Assembly (NCBI RefSeq): GCF_014805685.1
Contig: NC_060885.1
Coordinates: 21,527,632 to 21,591,631 of the forward strand
Length of the DNA stretch: 64,000 nt
Origin: Silurus meridionalis
Lineage: Eukaryota; Chordata; Actinopteri; Siluriformes; Siluridae
Reading direction: 5' to 3'
In this document: positions 1 through 13,118 of the stretch, in pieces
Layout of the letters: every line of letters starts with the position of its first letter
Position numbering within the stretch: position 1 is the stretch's first letter
Position numbers and translations under genes: made by a program
The notes under the pieces: model-generated
The model's database searches: none
Told to the model about the DNA's origin: nothing
Seen by the model: the letters and a program-made list of their open reading frames with translations, nothing else

Positions 1-70
1 GCACAATCATTAAAAAAAAAAGTTAATCAAAGTCAGTTCCTCTCTTTCACACACATACTCACACGCATAC

Positions 71-3000
71 CTTTGGAATTGTGACATTTGCTTGCAGACC
101 CTTTATTTTGACATTGTCAGGTTTGACTGACAGGTCAGTTTGCCCATGAGGAGTGTTCAAGGATCCATCAGCCTTAGAAATTTTATGCTCCGGCTTTACC
201 ACGCTCTGCAAAACACAATCGTTTAAAGGGAACAAAACGACATCATTTGCCCAAAGAATAAAAACTTAATTTATATATTTTTAAAAGCGTTTCATTTTAC
301 TCACAGACTCAGGCACAGTGGATTTGCTGATCTGATAAGCTTCGTTCAGCACTTTGCTATGCAAGTCATCCAAGATAGACGCTGGATGGCGGATACTTGC
401 AAAATGCACCATGGACTCAATGTACCTACAGTAACACAGCACATCGAGTTCGCATTATGAGATCTGATGAGATTCATTTCTCTTTTAACACAGTAAATTC
501 ACTAATGCTAATGATCCTTTACCATGCTCCAAAACATAAAGGAATTGACTTCCTGTTTTCAAAGCACTAACACTAGAAATACGCTTAAAAAGGTTAAACG
601 ATTAAATGTGTTTTTTTTATTAAACCAAATTGCTTATACTAAATTTAAATTTAAATAAACAATGACCTGTCTAGAGCTTCGGCCACTAAGGGAGTCAGCA
701 GCACATTGACTGCCCCTTTAACTTCTACAATAGCAGTGGTCTTGGTCTGGGAAAGAGGCTGATCCATGGTCCAGTCTTCTGTATTTGTGTCCTCATCTGT
801 GTTTTCCATAGCCCGTTTGTCAAGGGGGGTGTAAGGAGTGCTACACACAGACACACACAGGAATATGTGGTAGTAAGAGGGCAATTAAAACAATAGTCAG
901 TAAAACGTCCCAGACACCAGTGTCACATTACCTGCTTAAATCTCCCATGAGCTGAACACCTCTGTCTAATAAAGAGTTAGCAGAGAGACCAGCTTTCACT
1001 ATCTACAATAAATATATAAACGAAGAAACATCACCATTAGTCATAATATTTATGTTTGAGATTGCAATTTCATATTACATCAAATAAAAACCCTAGAAAG
1101 CGCAGTCCTACATACGAACCTTAAAAGTAGGAATGGACAAATGATCAGAGGAAGCAGAACTTTCTTCGCTAGTCGGCGTATCCAGGTCAAGAGGACGGTG
1201 TAGGGATGACTTTGACGTTCTCTTATTGGTGGGCTGCTTGACAGACCAGTTGGACACGTGATAATGTGCCAGATAATTATGATAACAAGCCATTAGATGG
1301 GGCTGAGTTGTTAGGATGCCCGACTCTGCTTTCTCGGTTTCCATGGAACCCTCTTCCTCCAATCCAAGTGCAGAGACAAAAGATGCCTGAGAGGTGTGGC
1401 TAGGCAATAAAGGTGGGCGGGGATCTGCCACCGATAGTGGTCCTTCGACACTGTGATATATAGAGGCGTGACTGTGTTCGATATGAAGCTGCCCTTGCTG
1501 TCTTCGCCTGCGTTTCCTTCCTGGGTATGTGCCCGGTCCCTCGTCGCTACTGATTGGATCAAAGTCCTCATTTGCGCTGAAGTAGGCCTCGCTATCGGCG
1601 ACGGACATCGAAGAGTCGACCGAGCGGTACTGATGGAACGTGTTGGAATCTGCTGAAGGGGTAAAAGGGAAAGAGCCATAGCTACGGCGCTGGCGTGGCG
1701 AGTCCAAAACGTTCTCGTCACTCCGAGACACTTCGCTGCTAAACTGTACACCGGCTGGGGGTGGAGCCTTCTCTGTAAAGACAGCAGCCGATAGGCTTTT
1801 GGTGCTACCGAGGCGAGTGGACTGGACAAATGACTGACGCTTGAGGGGTGACCGGAGAGGAGACTGCAGCGGAGGGCCTTCAGAGACAGGGCCATCGGTC
1901 GTCACAGTCATTAATCTGCAAATGCATACCCACAAATAGACAACATTGGAAAAAATATCCTACAACAGACCATTGTTTTCACAGATGGTTTATGTCGAGA
2001 TCACCACATAATTAAGTCACGATAACGAGAAAACAACTTTCATGTCGAAATCATAGGAAAACAAGAAAGAAAAAATATTATACTGCATAATGCATTAAAA
2101 ATCCTATAGGATACTGTTATGTTTGCCAGTAATATTGTAAAAGCATTTAGCAGCTGCTAGTAAGTCTCATGGTTAAATACTCTAATAGCAGTATAGAACA
2201 ATGTATAGCATCAGCCAAAAAATATTGTTCCCCACTAGCATTAACTAACATTAACTAACCTCAATCTACAAATTAGCCGCATGCAATTACATGCTCATTG
2301 TGTATGTGTGTGCCATACTCAACTCTGCACAGGGAGAAGGGCTTTCTCGTTCACCTGCCAGTAGTGGCAGAGCAGCACTAGAAGAGGAGTTATCCTCTGA
2401 GGAAGAGGCAGAGCTGTGAGAACGTTGAGGAACCTGTAGACTCAGCTGCTGGCTACGTCTCTCCAACTCAGCCAGTGGAGCAGGGGAACACACATCCCTC
2501 CGCACACTGACAGATTTAGCTGCAAAAAAAAAAAAGCAATCAAGTAACAATTAACTTCTATGTAAAAATAAATAAATAAAAAATATATATAACAAATTAT
2601 ATTAGAAAGAAAAAGTAAAAAAAAAAACGGACTATCTGGAAGTTTCGGTGTCTCCTTTGTGATTATCCACTCCCCAGGCTGTAACAGTGATTGTCCATAG
2701 CTCATATCGGTCTCACTGCTGGCATTCGAAAAGGCAGAGCTCGATGAAGGGGTGATTTCCTCCAATCGGAAAAAGTCCAAATTACGAGTCGAACCGCCAA
2801 AAAAACGGCATCCACCCAAACAGCCGCACCGGTTCCTGCTTCGCTTATACTTCTCCTCTGGCCACAAGAACCATAGCCTGTAAACATAAATTTACATTAA
2901 AGGAAACCATTAACACCCAGATGAACCTTATATTCAGAACACATGTGTAAAATATTTACTGGATAATGGTAAAGCACCTTTTCGTTTTCATGTCATGGTG

Positions 3001-3406
3001 CTCCAGGAAGTGTCTCTGCACCTCATATTTGATTGGATGGTCAGCAGCCAAAGCTACATCAGCAGTGATGAGGTTAAATGTCACAGAGCCAGCCTCAAGC
3101 CAATTGGATCGTCGTAAAAGAGGTGGAGGCAGGCCTAATCTCACTGCTTCCTGCTGCTCAATCAACTGAGCAATAACAACGTCCTGAAGAGCTGCGCTGA
3201 TGCCCTCCCCTACTGCAGCCGTGTGCAAGTTACAGTTCGCCAACCGCAATGTACCAGTCTGGAAAAACACACCTTTTTACATTAACGTGCCACTTACATT
3301 CATACTGCTTTATTCTAGTGCTACTTGTTACTTATTTATATGCCTCAAAAAACCTAAAAGACTTCATGTAGCTATTAAGTCTCATTTGCCCTAATTCATT
3401 TAACAG

Positions 3407-3464
<58 letters not shown>

Positions 3465-3575
3465 TTATATTAAAATGTTTCAAAAATATTTCGACAATTT
3501 TGCTGTATCGCTAGTCAAAAAATAGAGAAAAAGATCGTAAGTGGAAAAACTCATAACTGAGGAACTACTTTATAT

Positions 3576-3664
<89 letters not shown>

Positions 3665-4280
3665 GACCTTGATGTTGGCTGCGCAGCCATGTTCGACAAT
3701 GAAAACCTGGGCTCCATCTACTGATAGCCGGGTCATGGTATACTTCAACTCTTCAGATGTTCGGCAAGGGCCAGGCAAGGCTGCATACTACAGAAATAAG
3801 ACCCAAATACTTCAGTGAGTTTATATATTTACACATGGAACACTCAGGCATAAGAGTTAGAAGGGACAGACTCTGAAGTTCTACCTTGGCATCACAGGTT
3901 CTCTGGTCCACTCCATGCTGACAGGTGACAGAGAGTTTAGGCTGTTCCAGCTGGAACTCACGGGAAACCACATGAAATAAAAACGTCTGCCCCCATTCCA
4001 GCAAACTGGCACACTGAAATGCAAAAGCGACCACTCGTGACGTTCAATCATTTTATTTCATATCTAGATAGTGTGGCTGAACACATTTCTGAATACAACC
4101 CACCTGTGGAACAGTGACTTTGCCTGTTAGAGCCCCGGCTTGGACGTCAATGAGCCAGGCATACTCAAGTGTGTCACTGCCTGCTGGTAAGCCTTCAGCC
4201 GAAAACATTGCATGGGCTCGCATCTGCAGGCCTGAGAGACTTAGATGCCCGTCACTCAACACTCCATCCACAGAGGGACG
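71..4280 (-). CDS. bltp1: BLTP1 block with Ser-rich disordered region (coding exons 21-31, residues 855-1669)
   Basis: Exons 21-25 continue the structured rod: [60 protein letters not shown], then the cysteine-rich [14 protein letters not shown]. Exons 26-27 are low-complexity and serine-rich ([16 protein letters not shown]), with repeated [13 protein letters not shown] phosphorylatable motifs and a basic patch [11 protein letters not shown]. This probably forms a disordered loop. Exon 27 (1120-1915, 796 nt) is the largest coding exon seen. [20 protein letters not shown] and [12 protein letters not shown] match the human protein closely. Exons 28-31 re-enter conserved sequence ([20 protein letters not shown]). 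The exon at 2324-2519 is joined to 1915 with a GTTGAG donor because only that choice keeps phase. A small extra exon between them is not excluded, since the human protein is about 35 residues longer here. Confidence 0.92.
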
Positions 4281-7200
4281 CTACACCGTTAAAAAGAAGG
4301 AGCCAAAATGGTAGAAATTATTAGAAAAAGAAAAAGAAAAACGCATATTAAACAACAATGACATTCACTTCACTACAGTGAAATCTTTTCAACCTGGTAG
4401 CTGTCGCTAACAAAGACATGGAGAGGAGAGAAGATGAGCTGCAACAGGGTTTCCTTGTAGCCTTTCTTCATCTCAAAACACACACGCTCCAGATACCCTG
4501 TCGGACCATCTATACTGTCACTGCTGCAATGCTGAGAGGTAAAGACAAATATGCATTACTACACAAGATACAGGGTTTAATTAAAGGGTTACATCTGGCA
4601 TACAGGTCTTTTACTGACAGTCGGAAGCCTTCCATGGATCTTGTGGACGTTTATGAGCACAGTGATGTCCCAGGGACGGAGCGAGAGAGGATTGGGTGCG
4701 TCTTTGTGGCCGCTGTACTCCAGACCCACTCCAGTCCAGCCAGATGAGGAAGAACAAGAGCTTAATACAGGGCTGGACAAAGATTCCTCAAAGTCTGTGT
4801 ACATGTCATCTTCACCAAAATAATTTTCCTAAGGTGTATAAAAAAAATAAAAACATTTTTAATTTGGACTGTGTGCATGCAGATGTTACAATTGACGATA
4901 CAATCGGTTTAGCCACAGCATTATGCGACATAATACATCAGCATCCTCCCAAAGCTAATAGGTGTTCTAATAAAAATAAAAAAAAAAAAAAAAAAGCACA
5001 CCTTGATGGACAGCAGAGCTCTGAGCAAAGGTCCATATAAGATGATGTGGGAGTCAGGACTGAGTTCCATCTCCACATGCAGCCGGTCCGGGGGCAGCAG
5101 GCTGGGGTCAGATGGTACACGAGGAGGAGGAACGCAGGGGGGGCGCTGCGGGGGGCGCAAGGCTGACAGTATAGACTCCTCTATCTCTGAAACTTCACAT
5201 ACAGAAAATGACTTTTTTTAGTCTGATCATATCCAGATGTTTAATTCAGATACAGATATGGAAATGATGAACGCATACAAATATGAAGTAGTTATATTAA
5301 TTATCATTATGTTATGATATTACACGTTAGGGGTGTAACGGTACAAAAAAAAATCACGGATCGGTATGTACAGTTAGGGGGAATGCAAAACAAAATATAG
5401 CTTGAGACTGAATCGCCACAGTGACGCTAAATCTAGTTCCTTTTTTTTTTTTTTTATACCCCTGCCATTGTGGTGTATGTTTTTTAAGTTTAATAATGAT
5501 AAAAATAAATAAATAAATAAATAAAAACAGTAACACTGCGTTCAAAGTGCGCGGCGGAGAGTAAACAAACTTGTGATCCACCACTTAATACGTTATTATG
5601 AAACGCAGATTTTAACTCTTGTTCCGAACGTAAAAAGGACTGCATTGTAATGCAAGGATTGCCCCGAAACAGTTCGGCAGGACAACGTGTACCGTTATAC
5701 CCTGTTACGCATCTGAAACATCTAGAGGTCTTTACAAAAATGCAACCATGCGACTCAGCACCTGAAAGCACTCTGTGATTTACTAACTTGCATTATGAAT
5801 GAACTTACATGACCGTTTGAGCTGCTCATCAGACTTCTGTGGGTAAATGGGATGCCAGGTGTAGTCTATAATGAGCATGAAATTTGGCACACTCCAGCAG
5901 TCGATCCATCCAGCCCTAAACAAAATTCAGAAACTCAATAATGCAACAATGAATGGATGACGAGAAGAAGGAAAAGAAACAAAGAGTGTCCATACTTGGC
6001 CTGGGTCATATTTCTCCAGCGAGCATTGTTGTTCTTCGGAGCCCATTGGGCCTCTGGTGGCATGCCATTGTCTGGCATAGCCTTTGTCTGCTGATAGTCT
6101 TTTGCAAGCGTGAGCAAAGGGTATCGACTGGGGTGGCAGTCAGGTAAACAGAGTCGCATGTCCGTATCTTCAGCCTGAAATTGGACAACCGTAGTTGAAA
6201 AAAAAAACTTCTTGATGAAAACACAAATCACAAGCAACAATACACATATGCATATACTCACTCTTAAACAGAAACGCGTGTTACAGGTGACAGGAACGAA
6301 CTCGTGGAAAGGTAAAGTGAAGTCAATGATCAGCGTTTCTCCACAGGCAGCGAGATACACTGGAGACGTTAAGGAAGAAAGGGGGGGGAAAAAACCTCAA
6401 AACGTGAGCTGATAAATCGGACGTGCATCCGGCATGTTGAAAAATCAAGTATTAAGCCTGAAGTATTTCAGCTTGTTAGCAGGTAAAGTGAATTTAAGTG
6501 TGTTAGAATTATCTATAAAATGTGAAGAAAGTTTTTTTCTTTTTCTTTTGTTAATTCAGCTTGTCAGAGCTCTGGCACCATTACAGCCAGCAGATCTTCC
6601 TCACCATTCTCCTGCTGTTTGGTGGAACAGTCGATCCAGTTATGCTGATTGGCAGCCCATATCATCTCAAACTGGTGAAAAAGCATTTTGAACTTCCAGG
6701 AATAAGGAACAAATGAGTAGATATCTGGCTCACTGTCACTGGCCCAATCTTGGATCAGATCTGCACGGAATGAAAGAAATTTATGAACAATCTGCATTTA
6801 AACTTATACACCGATCAGGCAAAACATTATGACCTTATAACATTAAATATCACTCATTATCTCTTCATCATGGCACCTGTTAGTATGTCAGATATATCAG
6901 GCAGCAAGTGAACATTTTGACCTCAAATTTAATGTGTGGGAAGCAGGAAAAACGGGCAAGCGTAAGGATTTGATCGAGTTTGACGAGGATCAAATTGTTA
7001 TGGCTAGACGACTGGATCAGAGCATCTCTAAATCTGCAGCTCTTGTGGGTTGTTCCTGGTCTTGTGAACCGGGAACAGTTGCCAAGGCTCACTGATGCAC
7101 GTGGGGAACAAAGGCTGGCCTGTGTGGTCCGATCCAACAATTGCTGAAGAGGTTGATGCTGTTAATGCTCAAAAGGACAGGACTGTTTTGGCAGCAGAAG

Positions 7201-10200
7201 GGGGACCAAACACTATATTACGCAGGTGGTCATAATGTTATGCCTGATTGGTGGCCATAAAGTAAGACACGAGAAAGAGATTCATTTTCATGCATTTGAT
7301 CATCAGCCAAAAAAAAAAATAGGTTTACCAGTAAAAAAGTTCTTCTGAGCATAGATGAAATGGTAAGTGGCTTTGTACACCTCGATCTCACACTGCCATG
7401 ACTGAGGCATATTCCACACCCGTGGGTAACTGGCTATCACATGGAACTAAACAGGCAAAAAAAAACGTACATTTATACTTTGCTCGCTCTTTCTCATACG
7501 CATATAGAGACACACACAGCCTCCGAGTGCAAACTCACAGCCAGCATCTCCGCCTCCAGCAGAGTCCTGTATTGCATGCTGCTTGTGGTGTCCACATGCA
7601 GTAACTGACCTTTAACAGTGGGAGAATAACCTGAGACAGAGAGAGAGCGAAAGAGAGCGAAAGAGAGCGAGAGAGAAATAAAGATTGATTAAAATGATAA
7701 ATCCCGTCAGTCAGTCTGAAACAATTCAATCTCAAGGATTCAGGAGGTTATCTGGCTAGACAAAAACTTTTAGATCAAATAAAAATGATTTATACCGTCC
7801 TCGCCTACAGTCATAGGGATGTTGACCTCCAAGTATGAACCTGCGCCGACGTTGACATGAATGGCGTTTGTCTCCTAGAAAATCAAATAAGATGAATAAG
7901 CAGCCCGATTTCCTCTGACAAAGAGGGACAAAAACAGCAGAAAGGAGAAATTGTACCCTGTTCTTGGTGAACAGTAGGTCTATGGTTGCATCTGCTATTA
8001 TGTTCATTCGGAGTTCAAAGGCCAGTATCTGTCTGGGCTTTCCTGGTGTGGGAACATCGCTCACTTTCATCGGCTGATAATCTGCAGGCAGGAAGAACTT
8101 CCAAAGGCTGTCCCTGTGGTGACGGAAACGAGAGAACATTTATGAGGCGTACTGATAATGTGTTCAAGTATTTCATTGCGCAAATGCATTAGTGTGTTTA
8201 TAGACCTCTGTCGGTCTGCCCACGGGCCATAGTTAAAGTCTGTTCCTTTCCCACACACGATATCTAGGCCCCAGCATGGAGGCAGATCCTGCAGCTTAGT
8301 GCCCTCTGAAGAAGCATCTGCATCCCCATTCTCCAGCTCTTCAGGGACTAGACCTGTAGACGTTAGATGTACATGAAAATTACGCACAGCAGCACTTACA
8401 ATAAATACTCTTCCATTGTTCTGCAAAATAAGCAGAAATAAGTCAGTGGGTGTTGCCTATAAACAAACGCTGCAATAAAACATTTTGAAGGAAAAATAAA
8501 AACACACACACAAACCTGGTTGATCCTGGTAGTAATAAATGTCCACATCATTTGACTGCATTACTACAAATCCCTCTCCCATGAGTCTAGGTGGCCTGGA
8601 AAAAATAAGCAATAATTATAAACTAGGGCTCATTCAACATCAAGTCCACATAAAATAAAACCTATAATAAATATATTAGATAAATAATATACTCAGGGTG
8701 GAACAGTTTCGCTACAGGGCTTTCGGTTCGGTGCAAACGTATACCGAATGCAATCCTTTTCCACATACCAAACATAGTTCAATTCTTTATTCCTCTCAGG
8801 AATGTTTTAAGTGGCGGACCGCAAGATTGTTTAGTCTCCACCTTGCAGTTTAAGCACAGTGTCAATAAACTTGAAAACATACACAACAATGCCAGGGGTA
8901 TAAAAAAGAAAGTAGAGTTAGCGCAGTGTCTCTGTGGCGGAAATAAGATTTGTAGTAAAACTCGGATTTGGTTTCGCGCATGTGCAAAATCGTCATGACA
9001 AGCTACCGCTATGGATTCTTTACCGTTTTATGTCCACCTTCTGAAAAGGAGAAAATCCTGACAATTCCACATATTTAGAGAGGGAATGAACGAAGGATGA
9101 AAGGAATGAAGACATTTGTTAAAATATGCTGAAATAAGTAGACAAATATAAAACATTGTATAAATGTAAAAAAAATTCAAACTGTTTATTTTAATGAATG
9201 TTAATAATAATACATAATTAAATAAATAAAAACAAGCAATTTTAGGTTTTGCATTTCTTCCCCCTGACTGTACTGAACTGAACCATGATTTTGATTTATA
9301 ATATACACTTAATATCATAATTTTAATAAACAATGTCTGACCATAAAATTCAATAAGTTGCAAATGAACAGCTGTAAAAATCATACTTATGAGGACAATA
9401 TGACATTAAACAAGTAAAAGTTCCTCTGATTATTAATCCTTCATGCTGGCGAAAGAAGCTAAAAGATATCACCGAAAAACAACTGGTCTACAAAGAAAAC
9501 TCACTCATCGTTTTGTTGACCAAGATATCTGGAATTAGGCACCAGCATCACACGCACGTTCTCCAGAGAGCCTTTTACTATGTGCATGAACTGATCCAGA
9601 TGACTGCTGGGAGGCTTGGTGGCATAAGTCAGGAAGGCATCGTCAAAGTTCATACACATAGTCTGAGGAAGGTGAAGATTCCCAAATGCCACCCGACCCT
9701 GATTGAGTAAGGAAGACGGAAAAAAAAAAAGAGGGAACATTACTATTAGAATACCATATTGGTGGGGTTACACAAAGCATTTTCCAATTTTAGAATGGGA
9801 GCATGATAAGTGGCACAGTGTCTGGTACCTAATTAATACATCAATACATAATCAAATACGTTAGGGAATAACAAATGCCTTAAGTCTTCACACTGAGTAA
9901 CAAATCCACTAAGGTATCAAATGGACATTAACAGACACGAACACAAATTGCAGTCTTTTGCATTTTTATTGCCTGGAGGCTTTTTTCTGTACATTTCCAG
10001 AATTCAAGACATGGCCTAGCGTAGCCACGTGTCTTAAAGAATGGTGATCAGTATGAGGTTGTATACTGTAATTTGTTAATAATTTACTCAGGGACCATCT
10101 ATATTAGGTGGCACTGTTGTCTTTTTTCCCAAAAATAATATGCCTTGAAACATTAAGAAATATTTGTCAAATTTCAAATTGACCAAACAATAATGTGGAT

Positions 10201-11316
10201 GCCAAAATAATGAACCCGACATCGATGCATTTCATTGTAGAGACAGGGGCGGTGGCGCAGAGAACACATATACACCAGCTCGCACTGGATGCGTGCGTAT
10301 TCTCAATAATGCAAAAGCGGGAACACGAGAAGCTATTTTAACCCTGGCCTATTTACAGACAATTAAAACCAATACGCATTGTGTGTGAATGCGCTTACAT
10401 AATGCTACATTTACCGGAAGGCCAAAATTGAATTGGGTGACAGGTTATATTGCTGTCTGTAAAGTGCCCACACTTTACTGTCCTAGATGAAAATGAATTG
10501 GGAAAAGAAAGAAAAAAAAAAAAACATGAGACATGGCTGTACTCACTGTACTGATGTTGACTTTTATGACTGGTATTAAGGACCTCCAGGATGAAGATGG
10601 GTCCTGGGATTCTGCTTTGATATTAACACTTTAAAAATAAAATAAAAAATGCATTACAGTCATGAATCATAGAGCTACAGTACATAATTCTCAAACCCGT
10701 CATCTATACGTTAATATTTACAATACAGAAACACAAAAATAAATAAATAAATAAAGTCCACCAAGTAAATCAGGTCAAAGTATTTGCACCATTCATTCCT
10801 TCACCTTACAGATGAGAGATTGTAATGTTACCTGTCAAGCGTTTTATTTCGCTCCTCTCCGCCCTTCTCTCCGTCTCGGCAAGGTGGAACGAGAGTGGGT
10901 TCCAAGCCGAACATATCCTGCAGCCTTGCGTACACATCTGTACGGTTGTAAACGTGGAACTCAAAGCTGTTAACGGTTATGTACAGCCGTGTCTCGGCCT
11001 TTGGGTCTTTACAATATGAAAAATGAATAAATAAATGAAAAATATTGCTCATTCGACATGAATATAACAGGAGCAGAGACGATTTTTATGCTGGTACTTC
11101 TTTTACCGTGCTGCTTCTGTTTAGGGTTGTACATCTTCCACCAGCGGAATATAAGGAAGCCATCTTGAATTCTGGGAAAATAAATAATAATAAATAAAAA
11201 TGTTTGCATTAATATTCAAGTCTTTATTTGCCATTTTAAACAGTCCTTTGTGTACGAACATGACCCCTGTGTCACACTATAGGATCTAAAATTTGTCATT
11301 ATGTCAGACTGTACAA

Positions 11317-11350
<34 letters not shown>

Positions 11351-12315
11351 CTAGTTTTACATCATCAATCCGTGGTGCATTCAGGACCCGCGTCCTCTTG
11401 CTAACTGTATCTAGCGGCAACGAAAAACGATTCGTTTGTTACATGCCTTGATAATTATAAAACGTCCCACAAACACTTGCTTTTCCCTCCATAACTCAAT
11501 AAGTCGCTCTTCTTGCTGTAATGTCCCCTGAACGTGTTCCCACGTTTTTTTTCCTAAAGTGGTTCGAAGTTATCGTGCTGACTGCGTCGCTCCTATTGCT
11601 TCTTAGATTGACAAGCAAACCAGCGATCAAAGACTACAGATTTCAGCTTCGGATTCTAGAACATTTTGAGGATTTTAAAGATTTGCCTCTGATGAAGAAA
11701 TCGTGGTCGAACTTGCACAGTGTGAACCCAGCAGGAGACCTCTCAAAGAAAACCTACAGGTATTACCAAGTATTGCGTGCGTACCTAATTGACATGTCCT
11801 CGTTGATGAAGTACACGTCCCGGAACATGATCTTCCCAGAGAGGACAGAAAAGGAGAACGAGCCTGCAAGTACAAATGAGAAATACACCACAGCATGACT
11901 CTCGGCTTCGTCTATCGATCAAGGTGTTTCTTCCGCATAGAAATACTATTAATTACCGATGTGTATGTATCCATTTTTGTAGAGTCGGTTGAGGATAAGC
12001 GTGAGAATGAGTCCGATGTTACGGGAGTTGTAGTACGTCAAATATATAATCCATCCACAAGACAGAATCGTGGCTGTAAAAGCAAAGCAGAATTATTTAT
12101 TGAGTGAGACGACTACTGTCTCTTTCAGAAATCAAGTTTTAGGTACAAACAAGGGACCAATAGAGGCATTTTTACATGAACATTGTAGGAAATTAGTAGA
12201 AATTTTTGAGGAACTCACCCACAAGCAGCCACACAAAGTTGGAATTGTGTTGGCTGAGGTACGTATCCAATTCATTAATACTATTAGCCAGACTTCTGTT
12301 TGGCATGTTATCCAT
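71..12315 (-). CDS. bltp1: BLTP1 (KIAA1109/Tweek), bridge-like lipid transfer protein, 5' third of the gene
   Basis: Giant rod-like protein of the chorein/VPS13-related family that transfers phospholipids at membrane contact sites; vertebrate orthologues are about 5,000 residues. Thirty-one coding exons join in phase to 1,669 codons: 12219-12327 (ATG 12313-12315), 11957-12073, 11785-11863, 11107-11171, 10832-11006, 10547-10628, 9505-9698, 8516-8595, 8206-8353, 7957-8113, 7796-7874, 7539-7630, 7329-7446, 6605-6760, 6262-6359, 5996-6174, 5809-5915, 5002-5192, 4619-4828, 4394-4531, 4104-4280, 3885-4013, 3668-3787, 2978-3258, 2633-2877, 2324-2519, 1120-1915, 932-1002, 667-840, 305-425, 71-205. 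The last visible exon ends in a donor (GTATGC), so the gene continues beyond the left edge. The match to the human protein is residue by residue over long runs and was made from memory, not by alignment. Least certain borders: the donor at 2633 (GTCCGT) and the junction 2324/1915. Confidence 0.96.
3411..3461. repeat. (AT)n microsatellite in a bltp1 intron
   Basis: About 24 AT units between coding exons 2978-3258 and 3668-3787. Confidence 0.95.
3577..3661. repeat. Compound (CA)n(GA)n microsatellite beside a bltp1 exon
   Basis: About 21 CA units then about 21 GA units, ending 7 bp before the exon border at 3668. On the transcribed strand this puts a CU/GU-rich tract immediately after the donor. 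Confidence 0.95.
4394..8595 (-). CDS. bltp1: BLTP1 middle block (coding exons 8-20, residues 270-854)
   Basis: Thirteen exons encode the start of the beta-groove rod. Recognisable runs are [20 protein letters not shown] followed by [10 protein letters not shown] (8206-8353), [20 protein letters not shown] (7957-8113), [20 protein letters not shown] (6605-6760), [12 protein letters not shown] (5996-6174), [20 protein letters not shown] (5002-5192) and [20 protein letters not shown] (4619-4828). The exon at 5809-5915 uses the consensus GTAAGT donor, and its partner at 5192 uses a weak acceptor (GTGAAG). The more obvious TTTCAG four bases further on would create a stop. At 4619 the in-phase donor is GTCAGT; a competing GTAAAA lies 4 nt downstream and would shift the frame. 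Functional assignment is inherited from the family; nothing in these exons is catalytic. Confidence 0.94.
5329..5706. mobile_element. hAT-type MITE in a bltp1 intron
   Basis: Left end GGGGTGTAACGGTACA and right end GTGTACCGTTATACCCT are imperfect inverted repeats of a type common in fish. The interior has no ORF. A related degraded copy with TTCGGTTCGGTGCAAACG lies at about 8695-9310. Confidence 0.55.
6807..7254. mobile_element. Tc1-like MITE in a bltp1 intron (about 450 bp)
   Basis: Termini TACACCGATCAGGCAAAACA and (reverse complement) CCACCAATCAGGCATAACAT bound a segment with remnants such as GGGCAAGCGTAAGGATTTGA. That remnant recurs at 15853 and 58350. Lies between the coding exons at 6605-6760 and 7329-7446. 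Confidence 0.75.
8695..9310. repeat. Degraded hAT-type repeat related to 5329-5706
   Basis: Shares TTCGGTTCGGT-like termini and the GCGGAGA/GGCGGAC interior with the copy at 5329. Fills most of the 0.9-kb intron between bltp1 exons at 8516-8595 and 9505-9698. Confidence 0.4.
9505..12315 (-). CDS. bltp1: BLTP1 N-terminal block (coding exons 1-7, residues 1-269)
   Basis: The start exon reads [20 protein letters not shown], then a single hydrophobic helix at about residues 27-47 ([21 protein letters not shown]). In the family this helix anchors the protein in the ER. The chorein-like N-terminus follows directly ([20 protein letters not shown], then [15 protein letters not shown]), and then the highly conserved [20 protein letters not shown]. 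Exon 7 carries GRVAFGN and [20 protein letters not shown]. The ATG at 12313-12315 is chosen because it matches the position of the human start and lies 12 nt inside an exon with a clear CAG acceptor (12328-12330). Introns here are rich in microsatellites and small transposons. Confidence 0.95.
9741..10520. other. bltp1 intron without recognised gene
   Basis: AT-rich intronic sequence between coding exons 9505-9698 and 10547-10628. Holds no splice-bounded coding signal on either strand. A segment around 10240-10460 (GGGGCGGTGGCGCAG onward) looks like an old repeat I cannot classify. Confidence 0.5.
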
Positions 12316-12550
12316 GGTTAGAGGATGCTGTAAATGAAACAATTACAATTAATAATAATAATAATAATAATAATAATGATAATAATACTTTTGACAACCC
12401 TGAGGAAAACCCACTAAGATTAATAGCCCCTAGGTGACTGTGTGTAAATGTGTGAATAACAATAAATCAGCTGCTTCTTGTCAGATTGTGTAACTGGGAT
12501 AAAGCTACAGTCTGTCAGAAAAGTGAACGTGACATATTTCATGATTATCA

Positions 12551-13118
12551 GTGATGGACAGTAAGCAAGTAAATGTAATTCGTTACTGTACTTAAGTAGC
12601 TTTTTCGTCTATCTGTAATTTTACTATAGTATTTGCATTTGTGGAGACTTTTACTGTAACTCACTACATTTCAAAGTCAAATATCGTACTTTTTACTCAA
12701 ATACATTTTGAGAAATCAGTTGTTCCTTTTTATTTGAGTGGATAAAACCTGGTCGAAAACGCAGCAATCCACCAATCAGAGTCGAGCGCAAACTCTGTTT
12801 TGAACTTGTTTTGATTGGTGCTTGCTGGTATCTACTTGGCACCAACATAGAGTTCAGCATCGGTTTGAGAGGAATAAATGATGGAAGAAACTTCTGACTC
12901 GAACTCACCACAACCCCCGTGTCCTTATTTGTGTTTTTTTTTTCAAGTAGTTGAAAAGAAAGTTTTGGGCTCATGATAATTGTAATCATTGTTTGACTCA
13001 TTAATATCATTCTATTAAAAGATTGCTGAGAGTAACAGAGTCTTTTCACATAAGCTGAGTTGATTAGGAGTCTTGTAATACAAATAATAAAAGGATAATA
13101 ATAGCCATAATAAATCAG
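12551..13118 (+). mobile_element. Non-autonomous DNA transposon, copy 1 (in bltp1 intron 1)
   Basis: Begins CAGTGATGGACAGTAAGC and runs to the RTE insertion at 13119. The same sequence occurs in reverse complement at about 27070-27572, including the segments around the ACCAATCAG and GTATCTACTTGGCACCAA stretches. No ORF. The termini resemble fish hAT-type MITEs, but class is an inference. Confidence 0.55.

Noticed and set aside
1453..1656. Plus-strand frames opposite bltp1 exons (also near 2966, 4418, 28692)
   Set aside because: They are antisense shadows of conserved minus-strand coding exons with no start context or domain.
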